Assembly: GCA_965277745.1 (NCBI GenBank)
Contig: OZ255837.1
Coordinates: 1,550,001-1,614,000 of the forward strand
DNA: 64,000 bases
Direction: 5' to 3'
DNA from: G965277745 sp965277745
Lineage (GTDB): Bacteria > Pseudomonadota > Gammaproteobacteria > Cardiobacteriales > Cardiobacteriaceae
In this document: one piece after another, positions 36,511 through 45,605 of the stretch
How positions within the stretch are numbered: the first letter of the stretch is position 1
Layout of the letters: each line of letters begins with the position of its first letter
Translations under genes and position numbers: made by a program
The notes under the pieces: model-generated
The model's database searches: none
The model's input: the letters and a program-made list of their open reading frames with translations, nothing else
What the model was told of the DNA's origin: nothing

Positions 36511-38196
36511 ATGAACAGTCTTCTCTTGTGCTCGGTGGGTCTGACCGGCATGGCAGTGGGTTGGCTTTTCTATGCCAAATTTCTCGCCGAGAAGCTGTTC
36601 AAACTGAATGCTGATTTTCTCACGCCGGCACATGAACTGGAAGACGGCGTCGATTATGTCGTAACCAACAAAGTCGTTCTCTGGGGGCATCATTTCACTT
36701 CCGTCGCCGGTGCCGCACCGATCATCGGCCCGGCGATTGCGGTGATCTGGGGATGGGGGCCCGCTTTTTTGTGGGTCGTGATCGGCACGGTTTTCATGGC
36801 CGGTTGTCACGACATGGCGGCGATCTGGGCGAGTGTGCGCAATCGCGGAAAATCGATGGGATGGATCGCCGGCAACGTAGTCGGCAGACGTGCCCGGGCT
36901 TTGTTGATGGTGGTGATTTTCCTCCTTCTCTTGATGGTCAATACGGCGTTCGGAACGGTGATCGCGCGGATGATGGTCGCTCAACCGTCCGCGGTGCTGC
37001 CGGTGTGGGGGGCGCTGGTGGTGGCGTTTCTCGTCGGTCAGGCGATGTATCGTTTCAAACTGAATCTCGCCTTGGTCTCTCTTTTGGGCGTGATCGCCCT
37101 TTATGCGCTGATCTGGGCCGGGCCACAGTTGCCGCTCGCCTTGCCCAAGGAGCTTTTCGGCATGCCCGATGTCGGTGTGTGGGTGGTGCTGTTGTTCGTC
37201 TATTGCGGCGTCGCTTCAATGCTGCCGGTGTGGATGCTCTTGCAGCCGCGTGACTACATCAACGGACTGCAACTGTTCGTCGGGCTTATCGCGCTTTACC
37301 TTTCTTTCCTGATTTTTCATCCGAACGTGGTGGCGCCAACGTTCAATCACCATTTACCGAGCGCCACGCCGCCGCTCATACCGCTCTTGTTCGTGACCAT
37401 CGCCTGCGGCGCGATTTCCGGTTTCCATGGCCTGGTCGCGACGGGCACGACCGCGAAACAAATCGACAAGGAAACCGATATCCGCTTTGTCGGCTATTTC
37501 GGTGCCATGGGCGAAGGCATGCTTGCGCTGGCGGCGATTCTGGCGGTTACCGCCGGATATGCGAGCTTGTCCGACTGGGAAGGGGTCTACAGCGCATTCG
37601 GCAAGGGCGGGGTGGGCGCTTTCATCGAAGGCGGCGGTCGGATTCTCGCGAACGGGATCGGGCTTGACATCAACATCGCCACCACCATGCTGGCGGTGAT
37701 GGCGGCGTTGTTCGCTGGTACCACCATGGATACCGGCGTGCGTTTGCAGCGTTATATCCTTGAGGAATTCGCCGAACTCTATCGTTTCCCGGTGCTGAAA
37801 AATGGCTATGTCGCGACGATTTTCGCGGTGGTGGTTTGCATGCTCCTGGTTTTCGGTACCGGCGGTGCCGATGGTGGCGGTGGACTGACCATCTGGCCGC
37901 TGTTCGGGACGACCAACCAGCTGATGGCCGGTCTGACCTTGCTCGTCGTCTCGGTGATGCTTTTACGCCGTGGCGTCAAGTCCTGGTACACCCTGTTGCC
38001 GATGGCCTTTCTCCTTGTGATGACGGTGGTCGCCCTTGCATTGCAGGTGAGGACTTTCTATGGCAAGGAAGAATGGGTGCTGCTCGCGATGGATATCGTC
38101 ATTCTCGTCTCGGCGGTGATGATCTCGCTGGAATGCATCTGCGTATTGCGCCGTGAATGGCCAGAGAGCGACAAGGCCGTGCAATCCTCACCATGA
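36511..38196 (+). CDS. cstA: CstA-type carbon starvation/pyruvate transporter
   Basis: 561 residues, about 14-16 helices, somewhat shorter than the ~700 of E. coli CstA. Conserved segments are GHHFTSVAGAAPIIGPAIAVIWGWGPAFLWVVIG near residue 60, MAGCHDMAAIWASVRNRGKS, SGFHGLVATGTTAKQI, FAGTTMDTGVRLQRYI and LFGTTNQLMAGLTLL. The start ATG follows AAGGAG. CstA proteins import pyruvate or peptides. Its stop overlaps the next gene (ATGA), tying it to the small cory-CC-star gene and the ArsA-type ATPase. Confidence 0.92.
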   Translation: MNSLLLCSVGLTGMAVGWLFYAKFLAEKLFKLNADFLTPAHELEDGVDYVVTNKVVLWGHHFTSVAGAAPIIGPAIAVIWGWGPAFLWVVIGTVFMAGCHDMAAIWASVRNRGKSMGWIAGNVVGRRARALLMVVIFLLLLMVNTAFGTVIARMMVAQPSAVLPVWGALVVAFLVGQAMYRFKLNLALVSLLGVIALYALIWAGPQLPLALPKELFGMPDVGVWVVLLFVYCGVASMLPVWMLLQPRDYINGLQLFVGLIALYLSFLIFHPNVVAPTFNHHLPSATPPLIPLLFVTIACGAISGFHGLVATGTTAKQIDKETDIRFVGYFGAMGEGMLALAAILAVTAGYASLSDWEGVYSAFGKGGVGAFIEGGGRILANGIGLDINIATTMLAVMAALFAGTTMDTGVRLQRYILEEFAELYRFPVLKNGYVATIFAVVVCMLLVFGTGGADGGGGLTIWPLFGTTNQLMAGLTLLVVSVMLLRRGVKSWYTLLPMAFLLVMTVVALALQVRTFYGKEEWVLLAMDIVILVSAVMISLECICVLRREWPESDKAVQSSP

Positions 38197-38459
38197 ATCT
38201 CATTGACAAATATCGCGCCTTCTCGGCGGGGCTTTTAGCTTATTTCCAAGCGCCCTGGCGGCGGACGTTCGCCCGTCAGGCGCGTGACGAAAATGATTTG
38301 TTCATGTTGATGGTGTTCTCCGAAAGTCTCGGTATCGCCAATCCGCTGACGTTCTATACCCTCGAACTGCAACCGATCCTGCTGGAACGTTTCCACGAAT
38401 GGCATACCCGCATGGGGATGGAACGCTCGCCGCTCGATGGCGGTTTCGGTTGCTGTTAA
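38193..38459 (+). CDS. Small cory-CC-star family protein
   Basis: 88 residues ending in Cys-Cys-stop (DGGFGCC). As I recall, families of this kind are named for that C-terminus and are usually encoded between cstA and an ArsA-like ATPase, exactly as here. The sequence is soluble and amphipathic, with FMLMVFSESLGIANPLTFYTLEL in the middle. The ATG overlaps the cstA stop by 4 bp. Function unknown; the two terminal cysteines could be a metal or thiol site, or a target for the ATPase. Inference. Confidence 0.75.
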   Translation: MNLIDKYRAFSAGLLAYFQAPWRRTFARQARDENDLFMLMVFSESLGIANPLTFYTLELQPILLERFHEWHTRMGMERSPLDGGFGCC

Positions 38460-38465
38460 GACAAG

Positions 38466-39437
38466 ATGGATAGCCTTTTTGAGAAGGCGCGCAGGTACGA
38501 GGTCGTCTTCGTGGGCGGCAAAGGGGGCGTCGGTAAAACCACGACGGCGGCGGCGATCGCCGTGCAGCTTGCTCAAGAAAGCTACCGTACGCTGGTGGTT
38601 TCCACCGATCCGGCACACAGCTTGGGCGATGTGCTCGATACTCGCCTAGGCGGGGAAATCCGTGCGGTCGGCGCCAAGTTAAGCGCGCTTGAACTCGATC
38701 CATCGAGAATTCTCGACGAACACTTCCGTACCGTCGAAGAAACCATGCGCGCCTATGCCAAAGCGGAAATGATGCCGGCGCTGCGCAAACATCTCGAACT
38801 GGCGAAAATTTCGCCCGGCGCCGAAGAAGCGGCGATGCTCGAAGCGATTTGCCGTTTGCTCGTCGATTTCAAAGAAGACGGCTACGAGCGGCTCGTGTTC
38901 GATACGGCGCCGACCGGCCACACCTTGCGCCTGATGCTGTTGCCGGAGATGATGCAGGCTTTCACCGACACGCTTCTCGCGCAGAATCGTAAACAGTTGA
39001 CCACGCGTCGCGCACTTTATTCCCTTAGCGGCGCCAAGGACGGTAGCGACAGCCGTCTGAAACGGGCGAGTGACGTGCTCGAAACCCGTAAAACGCTGTT
39101 TGCCGCGGCGCGCGAAAAGCTTCACGAAGGCGGCGATACGGCCGTGTTTTTGGTGATGATTCCCGAGAACTTACCATTTGCCGAAACCGTACGGACGTAT
39201 CGCCGCATGCGCGAATTTCATCTGCCGCTTTCCGGGATCGTGGTCAATCAGGTGATCGACACACGCCAGCGGGATCCATTCTGGCAACGGCGCGCCGATC
39301 GTCAGTGTGCGGTTATTCGTGAACTCAATCGGGCGTTTACCGATTGTGATCGCTACTACGTGCCGTTGCAGACGGGCGATATCCGCGGCCTTGAGGCGTT
39401 GTCGGCTTTCCGGGAGACGCGCCGCGCGGGAGATTGA
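38466..39437 (+). CDS. ArsA/Get3-family P-loop ATPase
   Basis: 323 residues. The deviant Walker A GGKGGVGKTTTAAAIAV (residues 18-34) is the ArsA/Get3 signature, followed by STDPAHSLGDVLDTRL and FDTAPTGHTLRLMLLPEMM. It begins 6 bp after the cory-CC-star stop. ArsA proteins energise arsenite pumps and Get3 proteins deliver tail-anchored membrane proteins; no arsB or arsR is nearby, so a role linked to CstA is more likely. A single ATPase domain implies it works as a dimer. The 190 bp after it hold an imperfect GCCCTC/GAGGGC hairpin near 39490. Confidence 0.88.
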   Translation: MDSLFEKARRYEVVFVGGKGGVGKTTTAAAIAVQLAQESYRTLVVSTDPAHSLGDVLDTRLGGEIRAVGAKLSALELDPSRILDEHFRTVEETMRAYAKAEMMPALRKHLELAKISPGAEEAAMLEAICRLLVDFKEDGYERLVFDTAPTGHTLRLMLLPEMMQAFTDTLLAQNRKQLTTRRALYSLSGAKDGSDSRLKRASDVLETRKTLFAAAREKLHEGGDTAVFLVMIPENLPFAETVRTYRRMREFHLPLSGIVVNQVIDTRQRDPFWQRRADRQCAVIRELNRAFTDCDRYYVPLQTGDIRGLEALSAFRETRRAGD

Positions 39438-39629
39438 TCTCTCGACGGCTATTGCCTCGACGATCTTGTGCGAGGTCACCTGATTTTGCGCCCTCTTGAG
39501 GGCAAAACCGATGACCACTCCTCTTGCGCCGAAGATTTATTTTTTCTGGACAACGTTGTAGAATGTGCATCTTCCCTAACGAAATGAGACGATAAAGAAA
39601 GCGATCACCTAATTTCCCGCTTCTGTCAC

Positions 39630-39705
39630 TGGGGTGTAGCCAAGTGGTTAAGGCACCGGATTCTGATTCCGGCATGCGTAGGTTCGACTCCTACCACCCC
39701 AGCCA
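39630..39705 (+). tRNA. tRNA-Gln (anticodon CUG)
   Basis: 76 nt with encoded CCA. Acceptor TGGGGTG pairs with CACCCCA, the anticodon arm is CCGGA-TTCTGAT-TCCGG with anticodon CTG (reads CAG), and the T arm is CGTAGGTTCGACTCCTACC-like. The open frame running over it on the other strand is not a gene. Confidence 0.97.
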
Positions 39706-39976
39706 TCTCTTTTTCTCCAGACCAAGGCGCCTCCGCGATCTGATGACAGGCGGTCGGATTGGCGAACATATAGCAACCGTCACCCATGATGGCGACCACC
39801 CATTTGCTTTTGTTGGCGAGTTGATACCCCAGCGCTGCCGGAAAAGACCGGACACTCTGATTAACTGCTGTAGTTTTCCAAATTTGAGAGTTTGACGGGA
39901 GTTGTTTCGATAGACATGCTTTTTGATCCCACGATTTTGCGGGATTTTTCGTTTCTTTGGGCGTTATTTTAGATAA

Positions 39977-40795
39977 TGTAGTCACGAGATTTCAGCCCAC
40001 GGTGCAATGCACCGTATTTGTACGGCGGCCAGGAACGATGCCGTATTTTTGGCATAGCACGTCGCTATACCTCGCCAACGTTTCAGGTGCAAAAAAGCAT
40101 TCTCAACCAAGTGACGTCATCGATACAAGTCTTTATCATCCTCGCGTTTCGCGATACGGTTGCTCTTCGCCGGAATCATAGGCTCCATGCCCTGTGAAAG
40201 CGCTTGCTCGATGAGCTCGTTGCTATCGTAACCTTTATCAGCCAACAAATACTCCGCCGTCAATCCCTCTATCAAGAGGCTGGCTTGAGTGCAATCTGCC
40301 GTTGTTCCTTCTGTAACAACAACCCTGACCGGCAGACCATGCGCACCCATGGCCAGATGCAATTTTGTGTCGAGGCCCCTTTTGTACGACTCATGTCTTG
40401 ATTGCCCCCTACCGCACCCGCCGCATGAGGATCCACCTTGCAATGACTGGCGTCGATCATCAGCCATTCGTAATCTGGCTCATCGATCGATATCTCCATC
40501 GATCTTTCCCATACCCCTTTGTCACGCCATCGAATAAAACGACGATGGACGTTACTCCAGGGGCCATAGTCAGGGGGTAAATCTCGCCACGGTGCGCCCG
40601 TACGCATGATCCAGAAAACGGCATCGATAAACAGGCGATTGTCTCGTGCCCCCCAAGCCCCTGAACGACCGGGCAAATGGGGTTCCAATAGCGCCCAAAG
40701 CCTATCTGAAATATCATGCCGGCGATGTGCTGCCATTGACTTTGCTGCTATAACCGAGAAAAGGCTATTTTACATGAAGATATCTCGTGACTACA
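39977..40795 (-). mobile_element. IS5-family insertion sequence, copy 1 (819 bp)
   Basis: The ends TGTAGTCACGAGAT and ATCTCGTGACTACA are perfect inverted repeats. The minus strand carries two overlapping frames, 40736-40272 (RRHDISDRLWALLEPHLPGR, WRDLPPDYGPW) and 40467-40117 (KLHLAMGAHGLPVRVVVTEG, ADKGYDSNELIEQ), the usual arrangement read through by a -1 frameshift. The second frame meets a TGA after KDLYR; the family C-terminus (RHLVENAFLHLKRWRGIAT) follows in the same frame. A second, deleted copy lies at 63085-63775. Copy 1 sits in the thiamine-diphosphate enzyme gene. Confidence 0.92.
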
Positions 40796-40989
40796 GTATC
40801 TAGAAAACGCGAGTAAATCGGGTTCTGTCCTATCTGGATAACGGTGCAGTGATCGCTCGTAGAGTGCAGATCCAGTGTCCAAGGGGCAAGACAATCGATC
40901 ACCACCGCGACATCGGCTTCTTTCAGCCACGGTGCTGGGTCGATTCCGGCCGACATCGGATGCTCGTTGCCGAGGGCGAGACGGACCGC

Positions 40990-41942
40990 CTAGTTGTTAG
41001 GTCCCATATTATGATGTAAGGAATTGGTTTTGAATCTTTGCGGTTCTTTTGTCCAGATCTTACAAACGTATTCGTATGGGGTCAGACCGCGCAATGTTTT
41101 TAACCGTTTTGCAAAATTGTACGCCCGAACAAATGCCTGCAGGTGACTGCGCAGTTGCTGGTGATTATCATCGTGATAGCGCTTGACCGTCGCTTCCTTG
41201 ATCGTGCGCTTCATCCGTTCGACCTGGCCGTTCGTCCAGGGATGATTCGGCTTGGTCAGGCGATGTTCAATGTCATTCGCCGCACAGATCAGATCGAAAC
41301 CTATCTTGCGGCGCGTGATGCGATTGCGCGGCGGTTCGGCAAACTCGATCCCGTGATCGGTCAGAATCGTGTGAATCTTGTAGGGCACCACTTCGAGTAG
41401 GTGTTCAAGGAATTCCTGAGCCGTCTTGCGATTGGCTTTCTCCACCAGCTTTGTCACCGCGAATTGACTGGTTCGATCAATGGCCACAAAAAGATAGAGT
41501 TTGCCTTCTTGTGTTCTGAGGTGTGCACTGTCGATGTGGAAGTATCCAATCGGGTATTGCTTGAACTTCTCTCGCTTGGGCTTATCGCCATCCATGTCAG
41601 GTAGCCGGGAGATGCCATGGCGCTGAAAGCAGCGATGTAACGAAGAACGTCTCAGATGCGGGATTGACGGTTGCAAGGCGTAAAGACAATCATCCAAAGG
41701 CAATAGCGTGTGCTTTCGAAAGGCAACGCATGCGGCTTCTTCTTCGAGAGGGAAACCGTTGAACGAGGGTTCTTGGGCCCCATGGGGGCATCTTCAACGC
41801 TCTGACGCTTGTTCCATTTGCAAACGGTCTTTGGATCGATGCCGTAACGCTTGCTTAACGTCGCGATCGAAGCTTGCGATCGCTGTATTTCCGCTCTGAC
41901 TGCGTGCGTGGTCTTGGCGCCTGGGTGTAAAACTTGTGCCAT
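40990..41942 (-). pseudogene. IS481-family transposase, frameshifted
   Basis: The first frame (41942-41652) carries the HTH: SQASIATLSKRYGIDPKTVCKWNKR. It then drifts, and the family sequence resumes in the second frame (41703-40990): LPLDDCLYALQPSIPHLRRSSLHRC, the catalytic IDSAHLRTQEGKLYLFVAIDRTS, ILTDHGIEFAE and NHPWTNGQVERMKRTIKEATV (DDE residues present). One frameshift near 41750 separates them. The TAG that ends the second frame is supplied by the duplicated target bases, not by the element. Confidence 0.82.
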
Positions 41943-42001
41943 AGGTTCCTCCGTGCTGAGGGATCCGTATAAATCATTCCATTATATGATGGGATCAAAC
42001 A
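40995..42001 (-). mobile_element. IS481-family insertion sequence (1,007 bp) with 6-bp target duplication
   Basis: The left end TGTTAGGTCCCATATTATGA and the right end (on the other strand) TGTTTGATCCCATCATATAA are imperfect inverted repeats starting with TGT, as in IS481. CCTAGT is duplicated on both sides (40989-40994 and 42002-42007). It lies inside the thiamine-diphosphate enzyme gene. Its transposase is described separately. Confidence 0.93.
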
Positions 42002-42191
42002 CCTAGTACTGCAACACCGGAATTCCCCACTCGTCGACCAGCCCGGCGAGCCGTTCGAAGGCCTTCGCCGTTCCTACGCCGCGCTGGGAAGACGCAGCGA
42101 ACTGTGGCCGAAAATCTGTCTCGTCGCGCGGCTGAGAACCATCACCGCTTTCATCGACGGTCGTGAAGAAAACGACATTTTTCCGCACCAT

Positions 42192-42501
42192 CGTTACAAA
42201 ATCCGCTTGTTGTCTTGATGAGCAGATGGTCCGGTTGGAAAACCGATTTTGCCGTCGCGATTATGTCGGGCGTAAATTTTCGCGGAGAAAACGGCAATCC
42301 CCGAGCCCGGCTGCATTTCTCCCGATAGGACGGTATCGAACGATCTCAGCGAGAAAGATCCGCAGAGTCAGTTTGTTATATTTTATAAATAGTGAATAAT
42401 AATTTTTATATTACGCCAATTTTTTTGTTCTATTACGTTTGTTATCCTCGACGCAGGAATAAACGCCGCATTGAACGGTCAAAATGAAATAGGATAAAAA
42501 T
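42192..42501. other. AT-rich upstream region of nemA
   Basis: About 310 bases without a gene; the last 130 are AT-rich (around TTATATTTTATAAATAG near 42378) and probably hold the nemA promoter. I could not fix a specific -35/-10 pair or repressor site. Confidence 0.4.
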
Positions 42502-43599
42502 ATGAACCCACTCTTTATCTCGACAACTCTAAAACGGCTTGCATTGGCAAACCGTATTGTCATGGCGCCGATGACTCGGGCACGTAGCACACAGCCGGGG
42601 AATGTGGCCAATCGGATGATGGCGGAATATTACGCCCAGCGCGCCGGTGCCGGCTTGCTCATTACCGAGGCGACGCAGATTTCCGATGACAGCCAGGGGT
42701 ATTCCTTCACTCCGGGTATCTACACGCCCGAGCAAATAAAGGGATGGAAACTGGTGACCGCCGCCGTCCATGGGCGGGGCGGTAAGATTTTCAATCAACT
42801 TTGGCATGTTGGCCGCATCTCTGATCCGGTCTTCCAAAATGGTCGCCGCCCGATCGCCCCATCGGCGCTGCAACCGTTCGATACGAAAGTGTGGATCGCC
42901 GATGAAAATAGCCAGGGCAGGATGGTCGAATGCGGCAAGCCGCGCGCGATGACACAAGCGGATATCGATCGCGTCGTCGCCGACTTCGGCCATGCGGCGA
43001 AATGTGCTCTGGAAGCGGGCTTCGATGGCGTGGAAATTCACGGCGGCAACGGCTATCTCATCGACCAGTTCCTGCGCAGCAATTCAAATATCCGCACCGA
43101 TGCTTATGGCGGTAGCCGCGAAAACAGAGCGCGTTTTTTGCTCGAAGTGGTGGATGCGGTAATCGCGGCGGTGGGTGCCGACAAAGTCGGTGTGCGCCTT
43201 GCCCCGTTTGTGACATTCAAGGACATGGATTGTCCGGACATCGTACCGACAATTCTCTTGGCGGCGGCGCATTTGCAACACAAAGATATCGCCTACTTGC
43301 ACCTGTCCGAAGCGGATTGGGACGACGCACCGGTTATTCCGGAGTGTTTTCGCCGCCAATTGCGGGAACGCTTTGTCAATACGATTATCGTCGCCGGACG
43401 TTACGATCTCAAGCGCGCGAACGCGGTGGTGGCGAAGGGCTATGCCGATCTGGTGGCTTTTGGTCGTTTGTTTATCGCCAATCCCGATCTGGTGACACGC
43501 CTTGAGCGCAACGAAGCATTGGCGGATTTCGATCCGGGCACCTTGTTCGGCGGGACGGAAAAAGGCTACAGCAATTATCCCGCCCTGTCGCCGCAATGA
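42502..43599 (+). CDS. nemA: Old-yellow-enzyme-family flavin reductase (NemA-like)
   Basis: 365 residues, FMN-dependent ene-reductase that reduces N-ethylmaleimide, nitro-esters and other electrophilic alkenes with NADPH. Typical stretches are NRIVMAPMTRARS near residue 18, ITEATQISDDSQGY, NQLWHVGRISDP, FDGVEIHGGNGYLIDQFLR near 175 (His/Asn substrate site) and VAFGRLFIANPDLVTRL near 320. The ATG follows AGGATAA. It is followed by a decayed nfsB nitroreductase, so both once formed an electrophile-detoxification pair. Confidence 0.9.
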   Translation: MNPLFISTTLKRLALANRIVMAPMTRARSTQPGNVANRMMAEYYAQRAGAGLLITEATQISDDSQGYSFTPGIYTPEQIKGWKLVTAAVHGRGGKIFNQLWHVGRISDPVFQNGRRPIAPSALQPFDTKVWIADENSQGRMVECGKPRAMTQADIDRVVADFGHAAKCALEAGFDGVEIHGGNGYLIDQFLRSNSNIRTDAYGGSRENRARFLLEVVDAVIAAVGADKVGVRLAPFVTFKDMDCPDIVPTILLAAAHLQHKDIAYLHLSEADWDDAPVIPECFRRQLRERFVNTIIVAGRYDLKRANAVVAKGYADLVAFGRLFIANPDLVTRLERNEALADFDPGTLFGGTEKGYSNYPALSPQ

Positions 43600-43703
43600 T
43601 TTTTAAATGATTTGAAAAATAAAGGTTTTGTTGATATTGCGAGGCGTATCACCATCAGCCTGTACAGATATTGCCCCGCGTAACACATAATTGGAGAATA
43701 AAA

Positions 43704-44363
43704 ATAAGTATCGTTCGGTCAGCACAAACACGTTATGTGACCAAGGCGTTCACGCCGGGACGTAAACTGCCGGCGGAAAAGATCGACGCCGTAAAAAGAG
43801 TTGATTCGTCTGAGTCCTTCCAGTATGAATGCCCAGCCATGGCATGTTCTTCTCGCATGTCATGTAGCGAAGAAGGCAAAACACGAGTCGCGAAGGCGAC
43901 TCGGGAGATATATGCGTTCAATGAGCGCAAAATTCTCGATGCGTCGCATGTCCTTATTTTTTGTGCCAAGACGACGATCGATGATCGCTATCTACACGCC
44001 TTGCTCGAAAATGAAGACAAAGAAGGGCGTTTCCCGAACGAGGAAGCCAAACAAGGTCAGCATCGGGGAAGTTCCTATTTTGTCGATATTCATCGTTTCG
44101 ATCTGAAAGACGTCAACCATTGGATGGAAAAGCAGGTCTATCTGAACGTGGGTACTTTGCTGCTCGGCGCTTCCGCGTTGGGGATCGATGCTGTGCCGAT
44201 AGAAGGCTTCGATCCTAAAATTTTGGATGAAGCGTTCGCCCTGCGTGAGAAAGGATTCACCAGTTTGGTGATTGTTCCACTCGGTTGTCACAGTGAAGAA
44301 GATTTCAACGCGAAACTGCCGAAGTTTCGCTGGTCTGCGGAGACGGTATTTACCGAGTACTGA
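43704..44363 (+). pseudogene. nfsB: Oxygen-insensitive NAD(P)H nitroreductase (NfsB-like), decayed
   Basis: The family N-terminus (SIVRSAQTRYVTKAFTPG) follows GGAG but begins at ATA (43704-43706) instead of ATG. Two lesions follow: an extra A in the run at 43793-43797 and a tandem duplication of CATGT (43856-43865). Together they add 6 bases, so the frame returns after about 22 scrambled residues; the missing stretch, RLSPSSMNAQPWHVLL, is visible in the neighbouring frame and contains FMN-binding residues. Downstream EEGKTRVAKATREIYAFNERKILDASHV and the rest to 44363 match NfsB. Confidence 0.85.
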
Positions 44364-44757
44364 TGAATTTTTCTCATATCTGTAAATGTACGAATGGAAA
44401 TAACGGATAATTTCGCTCTCTCATTGACTTCTCGTGAAGCGGCGAGCAATTGAAAATAACGTACTGACGCTATTTTTCACGGTCGTGGCGGTGCCTAGTT
44501 GGAAAAACACTGTCGTGATCGCCGGTTATCGTACGCTTTCCCATAAGCTCAATGCGTCCTCCGCTCGGTGGAGCAAGGGAAGGGACGAACAGGGAGAGCG
44601 GCAAACAAATTGAACATTGGTGATACAAACCGGCGCGGACAGCGAACGCTTGAACATAGTCAATTTTCCGGCTCCGTTCTGTGCCGATTGCTGCGCCGTG
44701 TTTTCCCTATTTTTAGATAGTTACGCTATATTTTTCGCCGTTCCGACTTGGATAAAT
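44364..44757. other. Intergenic region before the IS nest
   Basis: About 394 bases with no supported gene and no terminator I can defend. It ends in the TA dinucleotide (44758-44759) that is duplicated by the IS5-family insertion that follows. Confidence 0.5.
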
Positions 44758-44808
44758 TAGGGCGTGTTGACATTATTTCTTTTAATCAAATGATGTTATT
44801 CTCTTTAG

Positions 44809-45186
44809 ATGAAAAGCATTACACAAGAACAATATCAATGACTCCATCCTTACCTTCCCGTTCAGCGCGGTAAGTTATCGATAGTGAATCCGACCCTGAT
44901 CAACGCCGTTTTGTATGTCGCTGAGAATGGCTGTAAATGGCGGGCTTTACCCAGAGAATTCGGCAATTGGAACACGATTTACGTGCGTATTCGCCGTTGG
45001 GCGGAAAACGGTGTTTTAGACCGTCTGTTCGAAGCCCTTCAGAGACATCACATCATCCGTATCCGCATCGATTGTCTTGGTTTGGATAGCACATCGATCA
45101 AAGTGCACCCCGATGCCATGGGGCATTAAAAAAACGGCCCACAGTCGATTGGCAAGTCAAGAGGTGGCTTAACCACAAAAATTCAT
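44809..45186 (+). pseudogene. IS5-family transposase, N-terminal half
   Basis: Starts MKSITQEQYQ, then an in-frame TGA at residue 11 (CGA in relatives), then LHPYLPVQRGKLSIVNPTLI and NAVLYVAENGCKWRALPREF, with the first catalytic Asp in IRIDCLGLDSTSIKVHP. A TAA near 45127 also interrupts it. It stops at the insertion point inside GGLTTKIH. The C-terminal half resumes at 61488. Confidence 0.85.
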
Positions 45187-45392
45187 GGGGCTGTCCCAGA
45201 TAATGCTGATGGGTGTTATAAATGGGTATGGGGAAGAGCCGATGAAGTAAGTGTAAGCAAGAGAAGCTGGTAGAGCATTTTGTGGCTGGGACGACGGCTC
45301 GTGTTGCTGGCGCATTGGCGGGTGTAAATCGGAAGACAGCAGCCTACTATTATCACCGTCTGCGCGAGGTGATTACATATGAGCTTGCCAGC
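45187..45392 (+). mobile_element. Left partial IS1595-family (IS1016-like) copy
   Basis: 206 bases that by eye are identical to the first 206 of the full copy at 60766. The match stops at GCCAGCAAA, where IS3-family sequence begins. It keeps the outer inverted repeat but lacks the catalytic part of the transposase. Confidence 0.93.
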
Positions 45393-45605
45393 AAATATAC
45401 CATCCACCCGAACCAGATCAGCCAGTGGAAACGTCAAGCCAAAGAAAACATGGTTGAGATTTTCTCTGGCAAAAAGAAGAAAGAAAAATCGGATCAGTCA
45501 GCGGAAATCCGCGACCTTCACGCCAAGGTCGGTCAGTTGACCATGGAGAACGATTTTTTGTCACGAGCCTTCGGCCACTCTCTCGGGCGCGGCGGAAGGA
45601 AATGA
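45282..45605 (+). pseudogene. Chimeric frame: IS1595 transposase N-terminus fused to IS3-family OrfA C-terminus
   Basis: 107 codons. Residues 1-37 (GTTARVAGALAGVNRKTAAY, HRLREVITYELASK) are the start of the IS1595 transposase. From residue 38 (YTIHPNQISQWKRQAKENMV) it is OrfA of an IS3-family element, including the leucine-zipper-like segment (EIRDLHAKVGQLTMENDFL). The join is a by-product of a deletion or recombination; neither half is complete, so function is unlikely. It overlaps the downstream OrfB by 4 bp. Confidence 0.82.

Larger units (their letters stand above)
39728..42191 (-). pseudogene. Thiamine-diphosphate-dependent enzyme gene, broken by two IS elements
   Basis: Three minus-strand pieces of one acetolactate-synthase-like enzyme. 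Piece 1 (42191-42002) ends AFERLAGLVDEWGIPVLQY. Piece 2 (40994-40796) reads AVRLALGNEHPMSAGIDPAP, WLKEADVAVVIDCLAPW and NPIYSRF, the central domain. Piece 3 (39847-39728) reads SFPAALGYQLANKSKWVVAI and MGDGCYMFANPTACHQIAEA, the ThDP/Mg site with its GDG motif. An IS481-type element separates 1 from 2 and an IS5-type element separates 2 from 3; about 100 residues between 2 and 3 and the N-terminal third are missing. Dead gene. Confidence 0.8.

Noticed and set aside
38466..39437. Arsenite-pump ATPase ArsA
   Set aside because: The family is right, but there is no arsB, arsD or arsR and the linkage is to cstA; function left open.
39626..39985. 119-codon minus-strand frame ending in GVEPTHAGIRIRCLNHLATPQ-type sequence
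   Set aside because: Its C-terminal part is the reverse complement of the tRNA-Gln gene; only 39728-39847 has real protein similarity (thiamine-diphosphate enzyme).
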